From positions 434,001 through 498,000 of the forward strand of contig NZ_CP049258.1 in the NCBI RefSeq assembly GCF_011046735.1: 64,000 nucleotides of DNA, in the 5' to 3' direction. Below are positions 54,170-62,801 of this stretch, piece by piece (positions within the stretch are counted from its first letter, which is position 1; each line of letters starts with the position of its first letter). Made by a program: the position numbers and the translations under genes. Source of the stretch: Nordella sp. HKS 07 (lineage in GTDB: Bacteria; Pseudomonadota; Alphaproteobacteria; Rhizobiales; Aestuariivirgaceae). The notes under the pieces are model-generated. The model did not search any database. It was not told the origin of the DNA and saw only the letters and a program-made list of their open reading frames with translations.

Positions 54170-54760
54170 ATGAGCAGGATTATCGACCGCCGCCAGGTAT
54201 TGACGCTTCTGGGGATGGGCCTCGTCGTCGGTGTCACGGGCCTCATCGGTGCTGAAGCGGCGACGAAGCCTAAGCAGACCTATTCATCCGGCGAGATCGT
54301 CGATGCCGGACAGAAATTCTTCGGAAAGACCACGCGCGGCGTCGCCGAAGCGGTCGAATATGTGTTCTCGAGCCAAGGTGAACCCAGCGCCTATATCGTC
54401 GGCGAGGAGGGCGCAGGCGCCTTTGTCGGCGGCCTGCGCTATGGCGAGGGTGTGATCTATTACAAGAACGGCACGCGCCAGAAGGTCTATTGGCAGGGTC
54501 CCTCGGTCGGCTTCGATTTCGGCGGCAACGGATCGCGCACGCTGGTGCTGGTCTATAATTCCTCGGGTCCGCGCGACATCTATGACGAGCGCTTCGGTGG
54601 CGTGGAAGGATCGGCCTATCTGGTCGGCGGCCTCGGTGTGAATTTCCAGAAGAACAAGGATATTATTCTGGCGCCCATTCGCACCGGTGTCGGGGCGAGG
54701 CTCGGCGCCAATGTCGGCTATCTCAAATATACGAGTAAGCCCACATGGAACCCGTTCTGA
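54170..54760 (+). CDS. eipA: DUF1134 envelope integrity protein EipA
   Basis: A 196-residue secreted DUF1134 protein: Tat/Sec-like signal DRRQVLTLLGMGLVVGVTG, then the family core GEPSAYIVGEEGAGAFVGGL and GRYGEG-like strands (LRYGEGVIYYKNG, GVGARLGANVGYLKY). In Brucella EipA is needed for envelope integrity and its gene lies beside chpT and ctrA. Here cysQ is in between. The ATG has an AAGGAG site, and a CtrA box lies upstream. Confidence 0.9.
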   Translation: MSRIIDRRQVLTLLGMGLVVGVTGLIGAEAATKPKQTYSSGEIVDAGQKFFGKTTRGVAEAVEYVFSSQGEPSAYIVGEEGAGAFVGGLRYGEGVIYYKNGTRQKVYWQGPSVGFDFGGNGSRTLVLVYNSSGPRDIYDERFGGVEGSAYLVGGLGVNFQKNKDIILAPIRTGVGARLGANVGYLKYTSKPTWNPF

Positions 54761-54869
54761 TCCCGTCGGCGCGAATTAGCCGTCGCACCGCCGCTTTCGC
54801 CACGCTATGGTAGGGCGTGACGGTCCTGTATGATTGCGGGACCGATGACGGTGCTGTGTAGAGGATTTC

Positions 54870-55679
54870 ATGTCTCAGCTTGAGACGCTCTTGTGGTTCG
54901 GCCTGGGTTTCGCGGTGGCGAGCCTGATTGCCCTTTTCATGGGCCGCGCCGCCTGGCGCTCGGGCGTCCGGGTCGGCGCCCGCCGCATGGCGCGCAAGGT
55001 GCCGGGCACCGTCTCCGAATTGCAGACCGAGCGCGACAGCATGCGCGCCGAGAACGCCATGCTGGCGCGCAAGCTCGAAGTGCGCTTGGGCGAATTGAAA
55101 TCGAAGCTTGCCGAGCAGACCGCCGAAGTCTCGCGTCACCGCAACCGCATCGAGATACTCGCCGCCGATCTGAGCTTGCGCGAGAAGGTCGGTTCCAGCC
55201 ATCTCGCCGAGATCACCAGCCTGCAACAGCATATCGCCGACCTCGAGGCGGATCTCGCCCAGCGTGCCGAAACCGCCCAGATGCTCGCCGCCAAGCTGCA
55301 GGCGAAGGACAACGAGCTCAACGAGCGCACCGATCATATTGCCGGGCTGAAGAGCAAGATCTGGAAGCTGCAGACGAAGAGCCAGCCGATCGAGGAAAGG
55401 CTCACCGAGGCCGGCGAGCAGAGCGACAAGCTTGCCGCCGAGATCCGTGCCATGGACCAGGCCTGGCCGGAGAAACTCACCGGGCTGGGCTTCAGCGAAA
55501 GCGAGACCGCCGGCGAGCCGGAAGCCCAGCCGGCGGCACGCCCGGTGAATGGCTCAGGCAAGACCGGCAAGCGCACCGAAAAGCCGGCCGCCCCCCATCA
55601 GACGCCGTCGCGCTTCCCCGGAAACGTGGTTTCCCTCGCACAGCGCATCAAGGCGCTGCAAAAGAACATCACGCGCTGA
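54870..55679 (+). CDS. Membrane-anchored coiled-coil protein of unknown function
   Basis: A 269-residue protein with one N-terminal transmembrane helix (LLWFGLGFAVASLIALFMG), a basic patch and then about 150 residues of coiled coil (for example EITSLQQHIADLEADLAQRA). The C-terminal third is low-complexity, and the tail ends SLAQRIKALQKNITR. It has no enzyme motif. It may be a scaffold or envelope protein. The ATG follows AGAGGA. Confidence 0.65.
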   Translation: MSQLETLLWFGLGFAVASLIALFMGRAAWRSGVRVGARRMARKVPGTVSELQTERDSMRAENAMLARKLEVRLGELKSKLAEQTAEVSRHRNRIEILAADLSLREKVGSSHLAEITSLQQHIADLEADLAQRAETAQMLAAKLQAKDNELNERTDHIAGLKSKIWKLQTKSQPIEERLTEAGEQSDKLAAEIRAMDQAWPEKLTGLGFSESETAGEPEAQPAARPVNGSGKTGKRTEKPAAPHQTPSRFPGNVVSLAQRIKALQKNITR

Positions 55680-55764
55680 CCGTGTTTTCGGTCTGTCGCG
55701 GATAAAGCGACAAATTGAATGAGTTCCGCCAGCCGGCTTTAACGCGGCTATGTGACGATAGGTT

Positions 55765-57534
55765 ATGCCAGCCGTCGTCCAACACCAGAAGGATCTTTTG
55801 TCGGCATTCGACCCCGCCGCCCTCCTGACCAATATCATGGAGAGCGCCGCGATCGGCTTTATCCTCATGACCTTCGACGGCCATGTGCTCCGGGCCAACC
55901 GCGCCTTCACGGCGATGATCGGGTTCAGCGAGGCCGAGTTGATGGCGAGCGGCCTAGACGCACTGGTTCACCCCGACGATTATCCCGCCACGCGGAAGAG
56001 CTTTGAACGAATTCTTGCCGGCGAAACGCAGGGTTATCAGCTCGAGCGGCGTTATATCCGAAAGGACGGCAGCATCCTGCATGCATTGGGCGCCGTGTCG
56101 GTTCACCGCGCCAGCGTTGCGGGCGAGCCGGACATCGCCATCATCCAGCTCAGCGACATCACCGCGCAGAAACAGGCGGAGGCGCGAAACTCCGCTTTGC
56201 ACGAGCGCCTGAAGCTTGCCGTGGAGGCGAGCGGCGCCGGTGTATGGGCTGTCGACTTCGCCGACAACGACTACCACTGGGACGCGCGGATGCACGAGCT
56301 CTATGGGCTCGCCGTTGGCACGTTCAGCGGCCGTCTTGCCGACTGGATGGCCATGATCCATGCCGCCGATGTCGCGAGAGTGAACGCCGATTGGCGCCGC
56401 GCAACGGAAAACTCCTGTCATTTCAGCGCCGAATACCGGATCGTCCGGCCGTGTGGGGAGGTCCGCCACATCAAGGCGCTGGCGCAGTTCGTCCGCGACG
56501 ACCAGGGTGCGCTGCTGCGCGCCGTCGGCACTAACTCGGACGTCTCGAGCTACAAGCAGCTCAATGCCGAGATCATCGAGGAGAAGGAGCGTCTGAAGAT
56601 CACGCTCGACTCGATCGGCGAGGCGGTGATCTGCACCGATGCGCTTGCCAATGTCACCTTCATGAACAGCGCCAGTGTCCTGCTGACCGGCGTTTCCGTC
56701 GCCGATGCGATTGGCGAGCCGTTGGTCGATGTTCTACGCATCATCGACGAGGCGACCGGCGATCCCGCTCCCAATCCGGTCGGCCAGTGTTTTGCCCATG
56801 CGGCCGCGCAATACCGCGCCAGCGGCATCTTCATGCTGAACCAGATGGGCGGCGTCTATGACATCCAGCTGTCGGCCTCGGCGGTGCGCCGCGCCGACGG
56901 CGAGATGATCGGTTGCGTCGTGATCTTCCAGGACGTGACGGTGCATCGCGCCGCGCAGCGAAAGATCACCCACAACGCCCAGCATGACGGGCTGACCGGC
57001 TTGCCCAACCGCGCCACATTCCAGTCGAAGCTGGCGCAGGCGATAGAAGAGACCGGCAACGGCTCCGGGCCTCATTCCTTGTGCTACATCGACCTCGACC
57101 GCTTCAAGACCGTGAATGACGGCGGCGGCCATGCCGCGGGCGATGCGCTGCTCAAGGAAATCTCCAAGATCATCGCCTTGAGCTGCAGCAAGAAGGACGT
57201 CCCCGCCCGCCTTGGCGGCGACGAGTTCGGGCTCATTTTGCGCAACGCCGACGCGGCGGAGGCGCGCGACACCGCAACACGCCTGGTTGAATCAATCAGC
57301 GCAATGGAATTCCGCTGGGAGTCCATGGTTTTCCGCGTCGGCGCCAGCATCGGCATCACCGAGATCACCAACGACACATCCGACAGCGCGGTCGTCCTGC
57401 ATCGCGCCGATCTTGCCTGCTATTCGGCTAAGAGTCTCGGGCGCCGTTGCGTCCATGTCTACGGCGTCGATGACCGTGACGACGATCTGGAGTCGACCTG
57501 GGAGGATGGAAGAAATATCGCCTTTGGCGGCTAG
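55765..57534 (+). CDS. PAS-GGDEF diguanylate cyclase (589 aa)
   Basis: Three PAS domains (about 15-125, 145-262 and 270-390) precede a GGDEF domain (400-565) with intact GGDEF in ARLGGDEFGLIL, so it should make c-di-GMP. The inhibitory-site position reads SKKD instead of RxxD, so product inhibition is probably lost. There is no membrane segment or EAL domain. A larger paralogue follows 303 bp downstream with the same domain order, showing a tandem duplication. Confidence 0.9.
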   Translation: MPAVVQHQKDLLSAFDPAALLTNIMESAAIGFILMTFDGHVLRANRAFTAMIGFSEAELMASGLDALVHPDDYPATRKSFERILAGETQGYQLERRYIRKDGSILHALGAVSVHRASVAGEPDIAIIQLSDITAQKQAEARNSALHERLKLAVEASGAGVWAVDFADNDYHWDARMHELYGLAVGTFSGRLADWMAMIHAADVARVNADWRRATENSCHFSAEYRIVRPCGEVRHIKALAQFVRDDQGALLRAVGTNSDVSSYKQLNAEIIEEKERLKITLDSIGEAVICTDALANVTFMNSASVLLTGVSVADAIGEPLVDVLRIIDEATGDPAPNPVGQCFAHAAAQYRASGIFMLNQMGGVYDIQLSASAVRRADGEMIGCVVIFQDVTVHRAAQRKITHNAQHDGLTGLPNRATFQSKLAQAIEETGNGSGPHSLCYIDLDRFKTVNDGGGHAAGDALLKEISKIIALSCSKKDVPARLGGDEFGLILRNADAAEARDTATRLVESISAMEFRWESMVFRVGASIGITEITNDTSDSAVVLHRADLACYSAKSLGRRCVHVYGVDDRDDDLESTWEDGRNIAFGG

Positions 57535-57742
57535 CGCTGGCTGTGGCGCACTTCGGATTCGGGACACTAGACCAGGATGAGTTCCAACCCGCCGGTACGA
57601 TTAGGAAAAAACGCTGACTGCCCGTCGGCCCGAACTTTTTCGATTGCGGCATGAAACCTTTCGGGGACCGCGGCGTTTACAGTGCAATGGCCTACCCGAG
57701 GCCAGGTCCCCTGCCCATTCCCCCTGGGCATCCCCTGTCGAT

Positions 57743-57780
57743 GGCCCGCAGCGAATCCCTCCGCTGCGGGCCTTATTATT
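57743..57780 (+). terminator. Rho-independent terminator after the first GGDEF gene
   Basis: An 11-bp perfect stem GGCCCGCAGCG (57743-57753) and CGCTGCGGGCC (57762-57772) with an 8-base loop, then TTATTATT. It separates the two paralogous cyclase genes, which therefore have separate promoters. Confidence 0.85.
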
Positions 57781-57837
57781 TAAAATTGAAATTCGTATTA
57801 ACCACCATTATTAAGGCAGACCGAACATAGTGGTCTT

Positions 57838-59988
57838 ATGGTTCCCACCTCCCCATTCGCTCCGCCTTCCGTTGCCGGCAACGACGACCAGCTTCTCCGA
57901 AGCCTCTTCGACAACACTCTGATTGGCATCGTCATTCTCTCGCTCGACGGCCACATCACTTATGCCAACGCAGCCTATGCCCGGTTGCTCGGCCGCAGCA
58001 TCGACGAATTGCGCTTGCTGCGGCTGGACGATTTCATACCGCCCGCCGAGGTCAACGAAATCGAGCGGAATTTCAAAGAGATCGGGGAAGGCCGAAGCGA
58101 CGGTTACAGCTTCGAGCGCCGCTACATCCACAAGGACGGCCACATCGTCCATGTCCAGGGCGCCACGTCCGTCCTGCGCGGCGAGGGCAGGCAGCCGCTC
58201 ATCGTCTCACAGCTGGTCGACATCACGGCGCAGAAGGAGGCGGAGCGAAAGCTCGCCCTCAGCGAGCAGCGCTGGGCTTTCGCGCTGGAATGCGCCCATC
58301 AGGGTGTCTGGGACTACGACGTCGCCACCGACACGATCTATTTTTCGCCGACCTGGAAATCCATGCTCGGCTATGGCGAGGCGGAGATTCCCAACATGCG
58401 GCAGTCGTGGGAAAATCTCCTCCATCCCGACGACCGCGACCGGATGATCGACGTCATGCTCCGCAACACGGAAGGCGAGATCAACGAGATCGAATGCGAG
58501 TTCCGGATGCGGCACAAGGACGGCGGCTGGGTCTGGATCCTCAGCCGCGGCCGCACCGTCGCCTGGACGCCCGACCGCAAGGCGCGTCGCATCATTGGCA
58601 CCCATACCGACATCACTTCGATCAAGAGTTACGAGAAGCAGATCTCGCGCTTGCATGAACGGCTCGACCTCGCCATCAGCGCCGGTCATATCGGCGTCTG
58701 GGACTATGATCTCGTGGGCGGGATTCCGCATTGGGACAGCCGCCTGCACGAAATCTATGGCACCGATAGCAGCATCGTCCGCACCCTCGATTCCTGGATT
58801 TCCATCCTGCATCCCGACGACCGTGCCCATGTTCTGAGCAACTGGGAGACGGCGCAGAGGAGCCAGAACCACTATGAGGACGAGTTCCGCATCATCCGTC
58901 CGGATGGCGAGACGCGCTATATTCACAGTATCGCCCGCATCTTCCGGGACGACACTGGCCGGGCCACCCGCGCCGTCGGCGCCAATTGGGACATCACCGA
59001 CAAGAAGCGGATGACAGAAAGGGCATTCGAGGAGAAGGAGCGCCTCGGCATCACGCTCGCCTCGATCGCCGATGCGGTGATCTGCACCGATGCCGAGACC
59101 ATGATCACCTTCATGAATCCCGTTGCCGAGAAGCTCACCGGCTGGTCATCGGCCGAGGTCGCGGGCGTGCCGCTCGCCGCCGTCTTCAACATCGTCGACG
59201 AGGCGACGGGTGACCGAGCCGCCGATCCGGTCGCCCAATGCCTGAAGACAAATGACTGCCATCAGCGTGACGGCGGCGTGTTCCTGGTCAACCGCGCCGG
59301 CGGCGTCAGCGACATTCAGATGTCGGCTGCCCCGGTGCGCAGCCCGACCAAGGGCTCGATCGGCGCGGTGCTGGTGTTCCGCGATGTGACCGAAGCCCAT
59401 GCCCGCCAGAAGAAAATCGCCCATTCGGCCTTCCACGACGCGCTGACCGGTCTGCCGAACCGCTCGGCTTTCCTGGCGCGGCTGAATGACGCGATCGCGC
59501 AGTCGCGCCAGGAGCACCGTACCCATGCGCTCTGTTTCATCGACCTCGATTTTTTCAAGCAGGTCAATGACCGTGCCGGCCATGCCGCGGGCGACGCGCT
59601 CCTCAAGGAGACCGCCAAGATCATCGCGCTCAACTGCAGCAAGAAGGATGTGCCGGCGCGCCTCGGCGGCGACGAGTTCGCCCTCCTCATCCGTGACTGC
59701 GACGTGGCCGAGGCGCAGGCCACAGCCGAGCGGATCATCGCCGCGATATCGCGCATGGAATTCCGCTGGGAACTCGACCTCTTCCGCATCGGCGCCAGCA
59801 TCGGCGCGACCATGATAAGCGACGCCTCGCCTGAACTCAGCGAGATCCTGCACCAAGCCGACAAAGCCTGTTATGCCGCCAAGGCGCGCGGCCGCAACCG
59901 CGTCTGCGTCTACGGTGACCTGGATCAGCGGAGGGCCGAACCGCTCCCCGACAAGGACGCGCACCCGCCCGGCTGGCTGCTTCACTGA
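57838..59988 (+). CDS. PAS-GGDEF diguanylate cyclase (716 aa)
   Basis: Four PAS domains (about 15-130, 140-262, 270-390 and 400-520) and a C-terminal GGDEF domain (530-700) with intact GGDEF in ARLGGDEFALLI. The inhibitory-site position is again SKKD, not RxxD. It is the paralogue of the preceding protein with one extra PAS domain, inserted in the N-terminal half (ECAHQGVWDYDVATDTIYFS). The duplicated sensor may read a different signal into the same c-di-GMP pool. Confidence 0.9.
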   Translation: MVPTSPFAPPSVAGNDDQLLRSLFDNTLIGIVILSLDGHITYANAAYARLLGRSIDELRLLRLDDFIPPAEVNEIERNFKEIGEGRSDGYSFERRYIHKDGHIVHVQGATSVLRGEGRQPLIVSQLVDITAQKEAERKLALSEQRWAFALECAHQGVWDYDVATDTIYFSPTWKSMLGYGEAEIPNMRQSWENLLHPDDRDRMIDVMLRNTEGEINEIECEFRMRHKDGGWVWILSRGRTVAWTPDRKARRIIGTHTDITSIKSYEKQISRLHERLDLAISAGHIGVWDYDLVGGIPHWDSRLHEIYGTDSSIVRTLDSWISILHPDDRAHVLSNWETAQRSQNHYEDEFRIIRPDGETRYIHSIARIFRDDTGRATRAVGANWDITDKKRMTERAFEEKERLGITLASIADAVICTDAETMITFMNPVAEKLTGWSSAEVAGVPLAAVFNIVDEATGDRAADPVAQCLKTNDCHQRDGGVFLVNRAGGVSDIQMSAAPVRSPTKGSIGAVLVFRDVTEAHARQKKIAHSAFHDALTGLPNRSAFLARLNDAIAQSRQEHRTHALCFIDLDFFKQVNDRAGHAAGDALLKETAKIIALNCSKKDVPARLGGDEFALLIRDCDVAEAQATAERIIAAISRMEFRWELDLFRIGASIGATMISDASPELSEILHQADKACYAAKARGRNRVCVYGDLDQRRAEPLPDKDAHPPGWLLH

Positions 59989-60011
59989 GGCCCTTCGGCT
60001 GACGGGTTGCT

Positions 60012-60170
60012 TCAATCACCCGTGCCGGGCTTCTCCGCAGGCGGCGTTGCCGGCTGGCCGGGACGGTCATTGCGGCCGACGGATACAGGGTCGCTCGCGG
60101 GAAAGGTCTCGCGCAGAGCCTCGTCTAGCTTCTCTTCGATATTTTTCCGGGAATCTCGTACATGCGCCAT
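60012..60170 (-). CDS. Small conserved rhizobial protein (52 aa)
   Basis: A short acidic/basic protein MAHVRDSRKNIEEKLDEALR followed by ETFPASDPVSVGR. The FPASDPxS motif recurs in many small Rhizobiales proteins of unknown function. I chose the ATG at 60170. It converges with the GGDEF gene. Confidence 0.55.
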   Translation of the reverse strand: MAHVRDSRKNIEEKLDEALRETFPASDPVSVGRNDRPGQPATPPAEKPGTGD

Positions 60171-60805
60171 GATGAAAACCGCCTGTACACTCAATATTGG
60201 CACGTGCAGCGCCAATAACAAGAAGGCGCGGTACACCGAAGTGCCCACGCCTCCCTGTTCAAAGTTGGCCCATTGGTTTCAGACCATCACGAGGATGATC
60301 CCTGCCACGGGCTCCACTTTGAAGCGACCTGACGGGCCTTGATTTTGCAACCCTGGCTGCCGGTCGCCAGATATCCGGACCTTGCGATCCATCTATCCGA
60401 CCATCAAACGGATTAGCCGCCGTTTATGGCATCATCGGCCTCATGTCGCTGCCCGGCCTCGAACTGTTGCCAGCAAGTCCGGCCATGAGACGGCGCCTAT
60501 ATCTTGGATGGACCCGGCTGCGATCTGGATCACAATATCGGCGTCGTGTGAGGAAGAGTGTCACGCCGATCGCGGCATAAGTCGATATGCCGATTCTCTC
60601 CGTCCACAGATTGAATGCCCCCTGTGGATAACTTCTCACCCACGGGGAAAAGCAACAAACTCGATCTGATTACGGGAGTTCCCTGCCTTATCTCTGCCGT
60701 TTCAGTTTAAAAACATCACTAAGAAATCAAGAAAAGACAGCGATGCTGTCTCTCATTCCCGCGCCGGCGCGGATGCGGCTCCCGCAGAGGGGGGCTGCCA
60801 AAGAC
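60171..60805. other. Gene-poor stretch upstream of the cold-shock terminator
   Basis: About 630 bp with no supported gene. It contains only short frames on both strands and an AT-richer segment near 60700-60740. I see no RNA gene or repeat. Confidence 0.4.
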
Positions 60806-60833
60806 AAGGGCCGGGACTTTCGTCCCGGCCCTT
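60806..60833. terminator. Terminator hairpin after the cold-shock gene
   Basis: A perfect 12-bp stem AAGGGCCGGGAC (60806-60817) and GTCCCGGCCCTT (60822-60833) with loop TTTC. On the minus strand a T-rich tail (TTGTCTTT) follows, so it most likely ends the cspA transcript. Confidence 0.85.
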
Positions 60834-60858
60834 GACCAAAACAACTTCCGAAGGAAGC

Positions 60859-61062
60859 TTAGACCATCTTCAGATGGCCGGCGCTCGTCTTGCCGCGCTC
60901 GGTGACGAGCTCGTAGCTGATCTTCTGCGCCTCATTGAGCGTCGACAGACCAGCGCGCTCGACGGCGCTGATATGAACGAACACATCCTTGGAGCCATCA
61001 TCCGGCTGGATGAAGCCGAAGCCCTTCTGGGGGTTGAACCACTTAACTTTGCCTGTCGGCAT
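60859..61062 (-). CDS. cspA: CspA-family cold-shock protein
   Basis: A 67-residue OB-fold nucleic-acid chaperone with both RNP motifs: [11 protein letters not shown] and [12 protein letters not shown]. The ATG at 61062 gives the standard length, with AAAGG 8-12 bp upstream. The long leader up to about 61200 is typical of cold-shock mRNAs, though no conserved structure was identified. A strong terminator follows. Confidence 0.95.
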   Translation of the reverse strand: MPTGKVKWFNPQKGFGFIQPDDGSKDVFVHISAVERAGLSTLNEAQKISYELVTERGKTSAGHLKMV

Positions 61063-61352
61063 AGGAGTACCTTTCGAGTTGTGACCAAACCGGTGGACCG
61101 TCTCATGTCCCCGTATTCGAACCCGCAATGTCTTGAGAAGAGCCCGAAAGGGCAAACGCCAAGCAAGGCCATAGATCGAACCCGGTCTAGATGAGGTTTT
61201 GGGCCTGATTTGTCAATGTGTCTCGCCCCACCGCAACCTTGGAGAGTATGCTCCCGGCCCGCGGCCGGCAACCCTTATCTCCTTGGGGATAATGACAATT
61301 TTAACTATTCTATTGATGTTGGCTTAACCAAGCGACCGTTACAGCCGACGGT

Positions 61353-61883
61353 ATGGCAGCAAAACCGATTCCCGAAAACCCGAAGCCGGAGGCCCCCGGC
61401 GAGGATTCCAAGGTCGAAAACCGGCTCCTGAAGAGCCATTTCGTCCGTGCCCTCGGCCAATTGGAACGCCTGCATCGCTGCCTGCTGGAACTCATCAAGC
61501 TGGAACTCGAGCGCCAGATCGAGGATTCAGAGGTCACGAGCGCCCAGGCGGTGTTCCTCTATAATATCGGCGACGGCAAGCTCTCCGCGACGGAGCTGCG
61601 GGTCAGGGGCTATTACACCGGCTCCAACCTCAGCTACACGATCGCCAGGCTGGTCGAAGGCGGCTATCTCAACTATGAGCGAGCCCCCCAGGACAAACGC
61701 GTCGTCCGCCTGAGCCTCACCGACAAGGGCCAGCAGATCCGGGCCATGGTCGCCGCCATCTATGAGGGCCACGTGCCGGTCCTCGAGGAAAAAGGCGTTA
61801 CCGCCGAAGATCTCGAGCGCCTGGTTTCGGCGCTCAAGCGCCTCGAGCACTACTGGGCCGAGCATATCCGTTACGGCTTCTGA
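61353..61883 (+). CDS. MarR-family winged-helix regulator (LdtR-like)
   Basis: A 176-residue MarR-type regulator. The winged helix is GKLSATELRVRGYYTGSNLS, YTIARLVEGGYLNYERAPQD and KRVVRLSLTDKGQQI. The N-terminal tail is Pro/Lys-rich. This chromosomal type is conserved in Rhizobiales and includes LdtR, which controls cell-wall remodelling genes in Liberibacter. Assignment to LdtR is by overall resemblance only. Confidence 0.8.
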   Translation: MAAKPIPENPKPEAPGEDSKVENRLLKSHFVRALGQLERLHRCLLELIKLELERQIEDSEVTSAQAVFLYNIGDGKLSATELRVRGYYTGSNLSYTIARLVEGGYLNYERAPQDKRVVRLSLTDKGQQIRAMVAAIYEGHVPVLEEKGVTAEDLERLVSALKRLEHYWAEHIRYGF

Positions 61884-61982
61884 CCTTCCGGCTGTCGGGC
61901 GTCGTGCCGGGGAGACCCTATACGCCAATAAGGAAAGCCCGCCGTGACGGCGGGCTCCCTCTCACTCTTCGAAGCTGTCCGA

Positions 61983-62342
61983 TCAGCCGCGCCAGACGGC
62001 GCCGGTGCGGGAATTCACATAGACGATGAAGCCCCGTCCGTTGCGCGTGGCGCGGAAGGAGTAAGTCTGGCCGCTGCAATCACGCGCCTTGACATTACGG
62101 TAGCCTCTGTCGCGCACGAGATCGCGCGCCCGGCTGCAGCTCATCCTGTAAGGATAGCGTCCCGGCCTGTACCAGCCATAACCCCGGCGGTACCGGTAGT
62201 CAGGCCCGACCTGATAGCCATAATAGGGAACACCCATATAGATATTGACGCTCGTCTTGGCTTCGGCGCTGCTGGCACCGCCAAGCCCGAAGCCCAGGGC
62301 TATCGGGGCCGCCACGGCCAGAGTCATCAAAAGCTTCTTCAT
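61983..62342 (-). CDS. Small secreted Tyr/Arg-rich protein
   Basis: A 119-residue protein with a clear signal peptide (KKLLMTLAVAAPIALGFGLG, cut after SSAEA), a Tyr/Gly/Arg-rich linker (DYRYRRGYGWYRPGRYPYR) and a small C-terminal domain with two cysteines (MSCSRARDLVRDRGYRNVKA, then DCSGQTYSF). It is the kind of periplasmic protein common in Rhizobiales. Function unknown. Confidence 0.7.
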   Translation of the reverse strand: MKKLLMTLAVAAPIALGFGLGGASSAEAKTSVNIYMGVPYYGYQVGPDYRYRRGYGWYRPGRYPYRMSCSRARDLVRDRGYRNVKARDCSGQTYSFRATRNGRGFIVYVNSRTGAVWRG

Positions 62343-62444
62343 TTAGTTCTCCGCAGTACGGCGCCGTTCTTCGCGAAAGGCGCGCTCAGCCATTCTCGCA
62401 ATCCAAGGACGGCTTAATGCCCGGATTTCCGTCGCAGTGCCACC

Positions 62445-62666
62445 TTACCGATGCTTTAAATTTGCTGACGTAGGGAGACCCGCATGTTCCGCTGCGGGCT
62501 TGGCGGCATCATCATCGCGATTGCGCCGGTCGCAACGGTCGGCTTCCGCCTCCCAGCGGCGCGCCATGCCGAGAAAGCTGTGCCGCAGTTCTGACGAGTC
62601 GACATTGTCGGCGAAGGCTCGTGCTGAAGCGGCGGCGGCGCGGAGATCTGTTGCCATCTGGTTCAT
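62445..62666 (-). CDS. Small conserved protein of unknown function (73 aa)
   Basis: A helical protein with the pattern LRHSFLGMARRWEAEADRCD, seen in many small Rhizobiales proteins. There is no signal or membrane segment and no catalytic motif. Start ATG at 62666. Confidence 0.55.
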   Translation of the reverse strand: MNQMATDLRAAAASARAFADNVDSSELRHSFLGMARRWEAEADRCDRRNRDDDAAKPAAEHAGLPTSANLKHR

Positions 62667-62801
62667 GTAAGGACAAGGCAGACCGGCGCGAAACGTTCCC
62701 GCAATTCTGGGTTGCGGTTACTAAAATCTTACCCATGCGACGATCGCGCATTAGGATGACCTGCGCTGAGATCTGCCGATCACTGACAAGAGGGTGACGA
62801 G

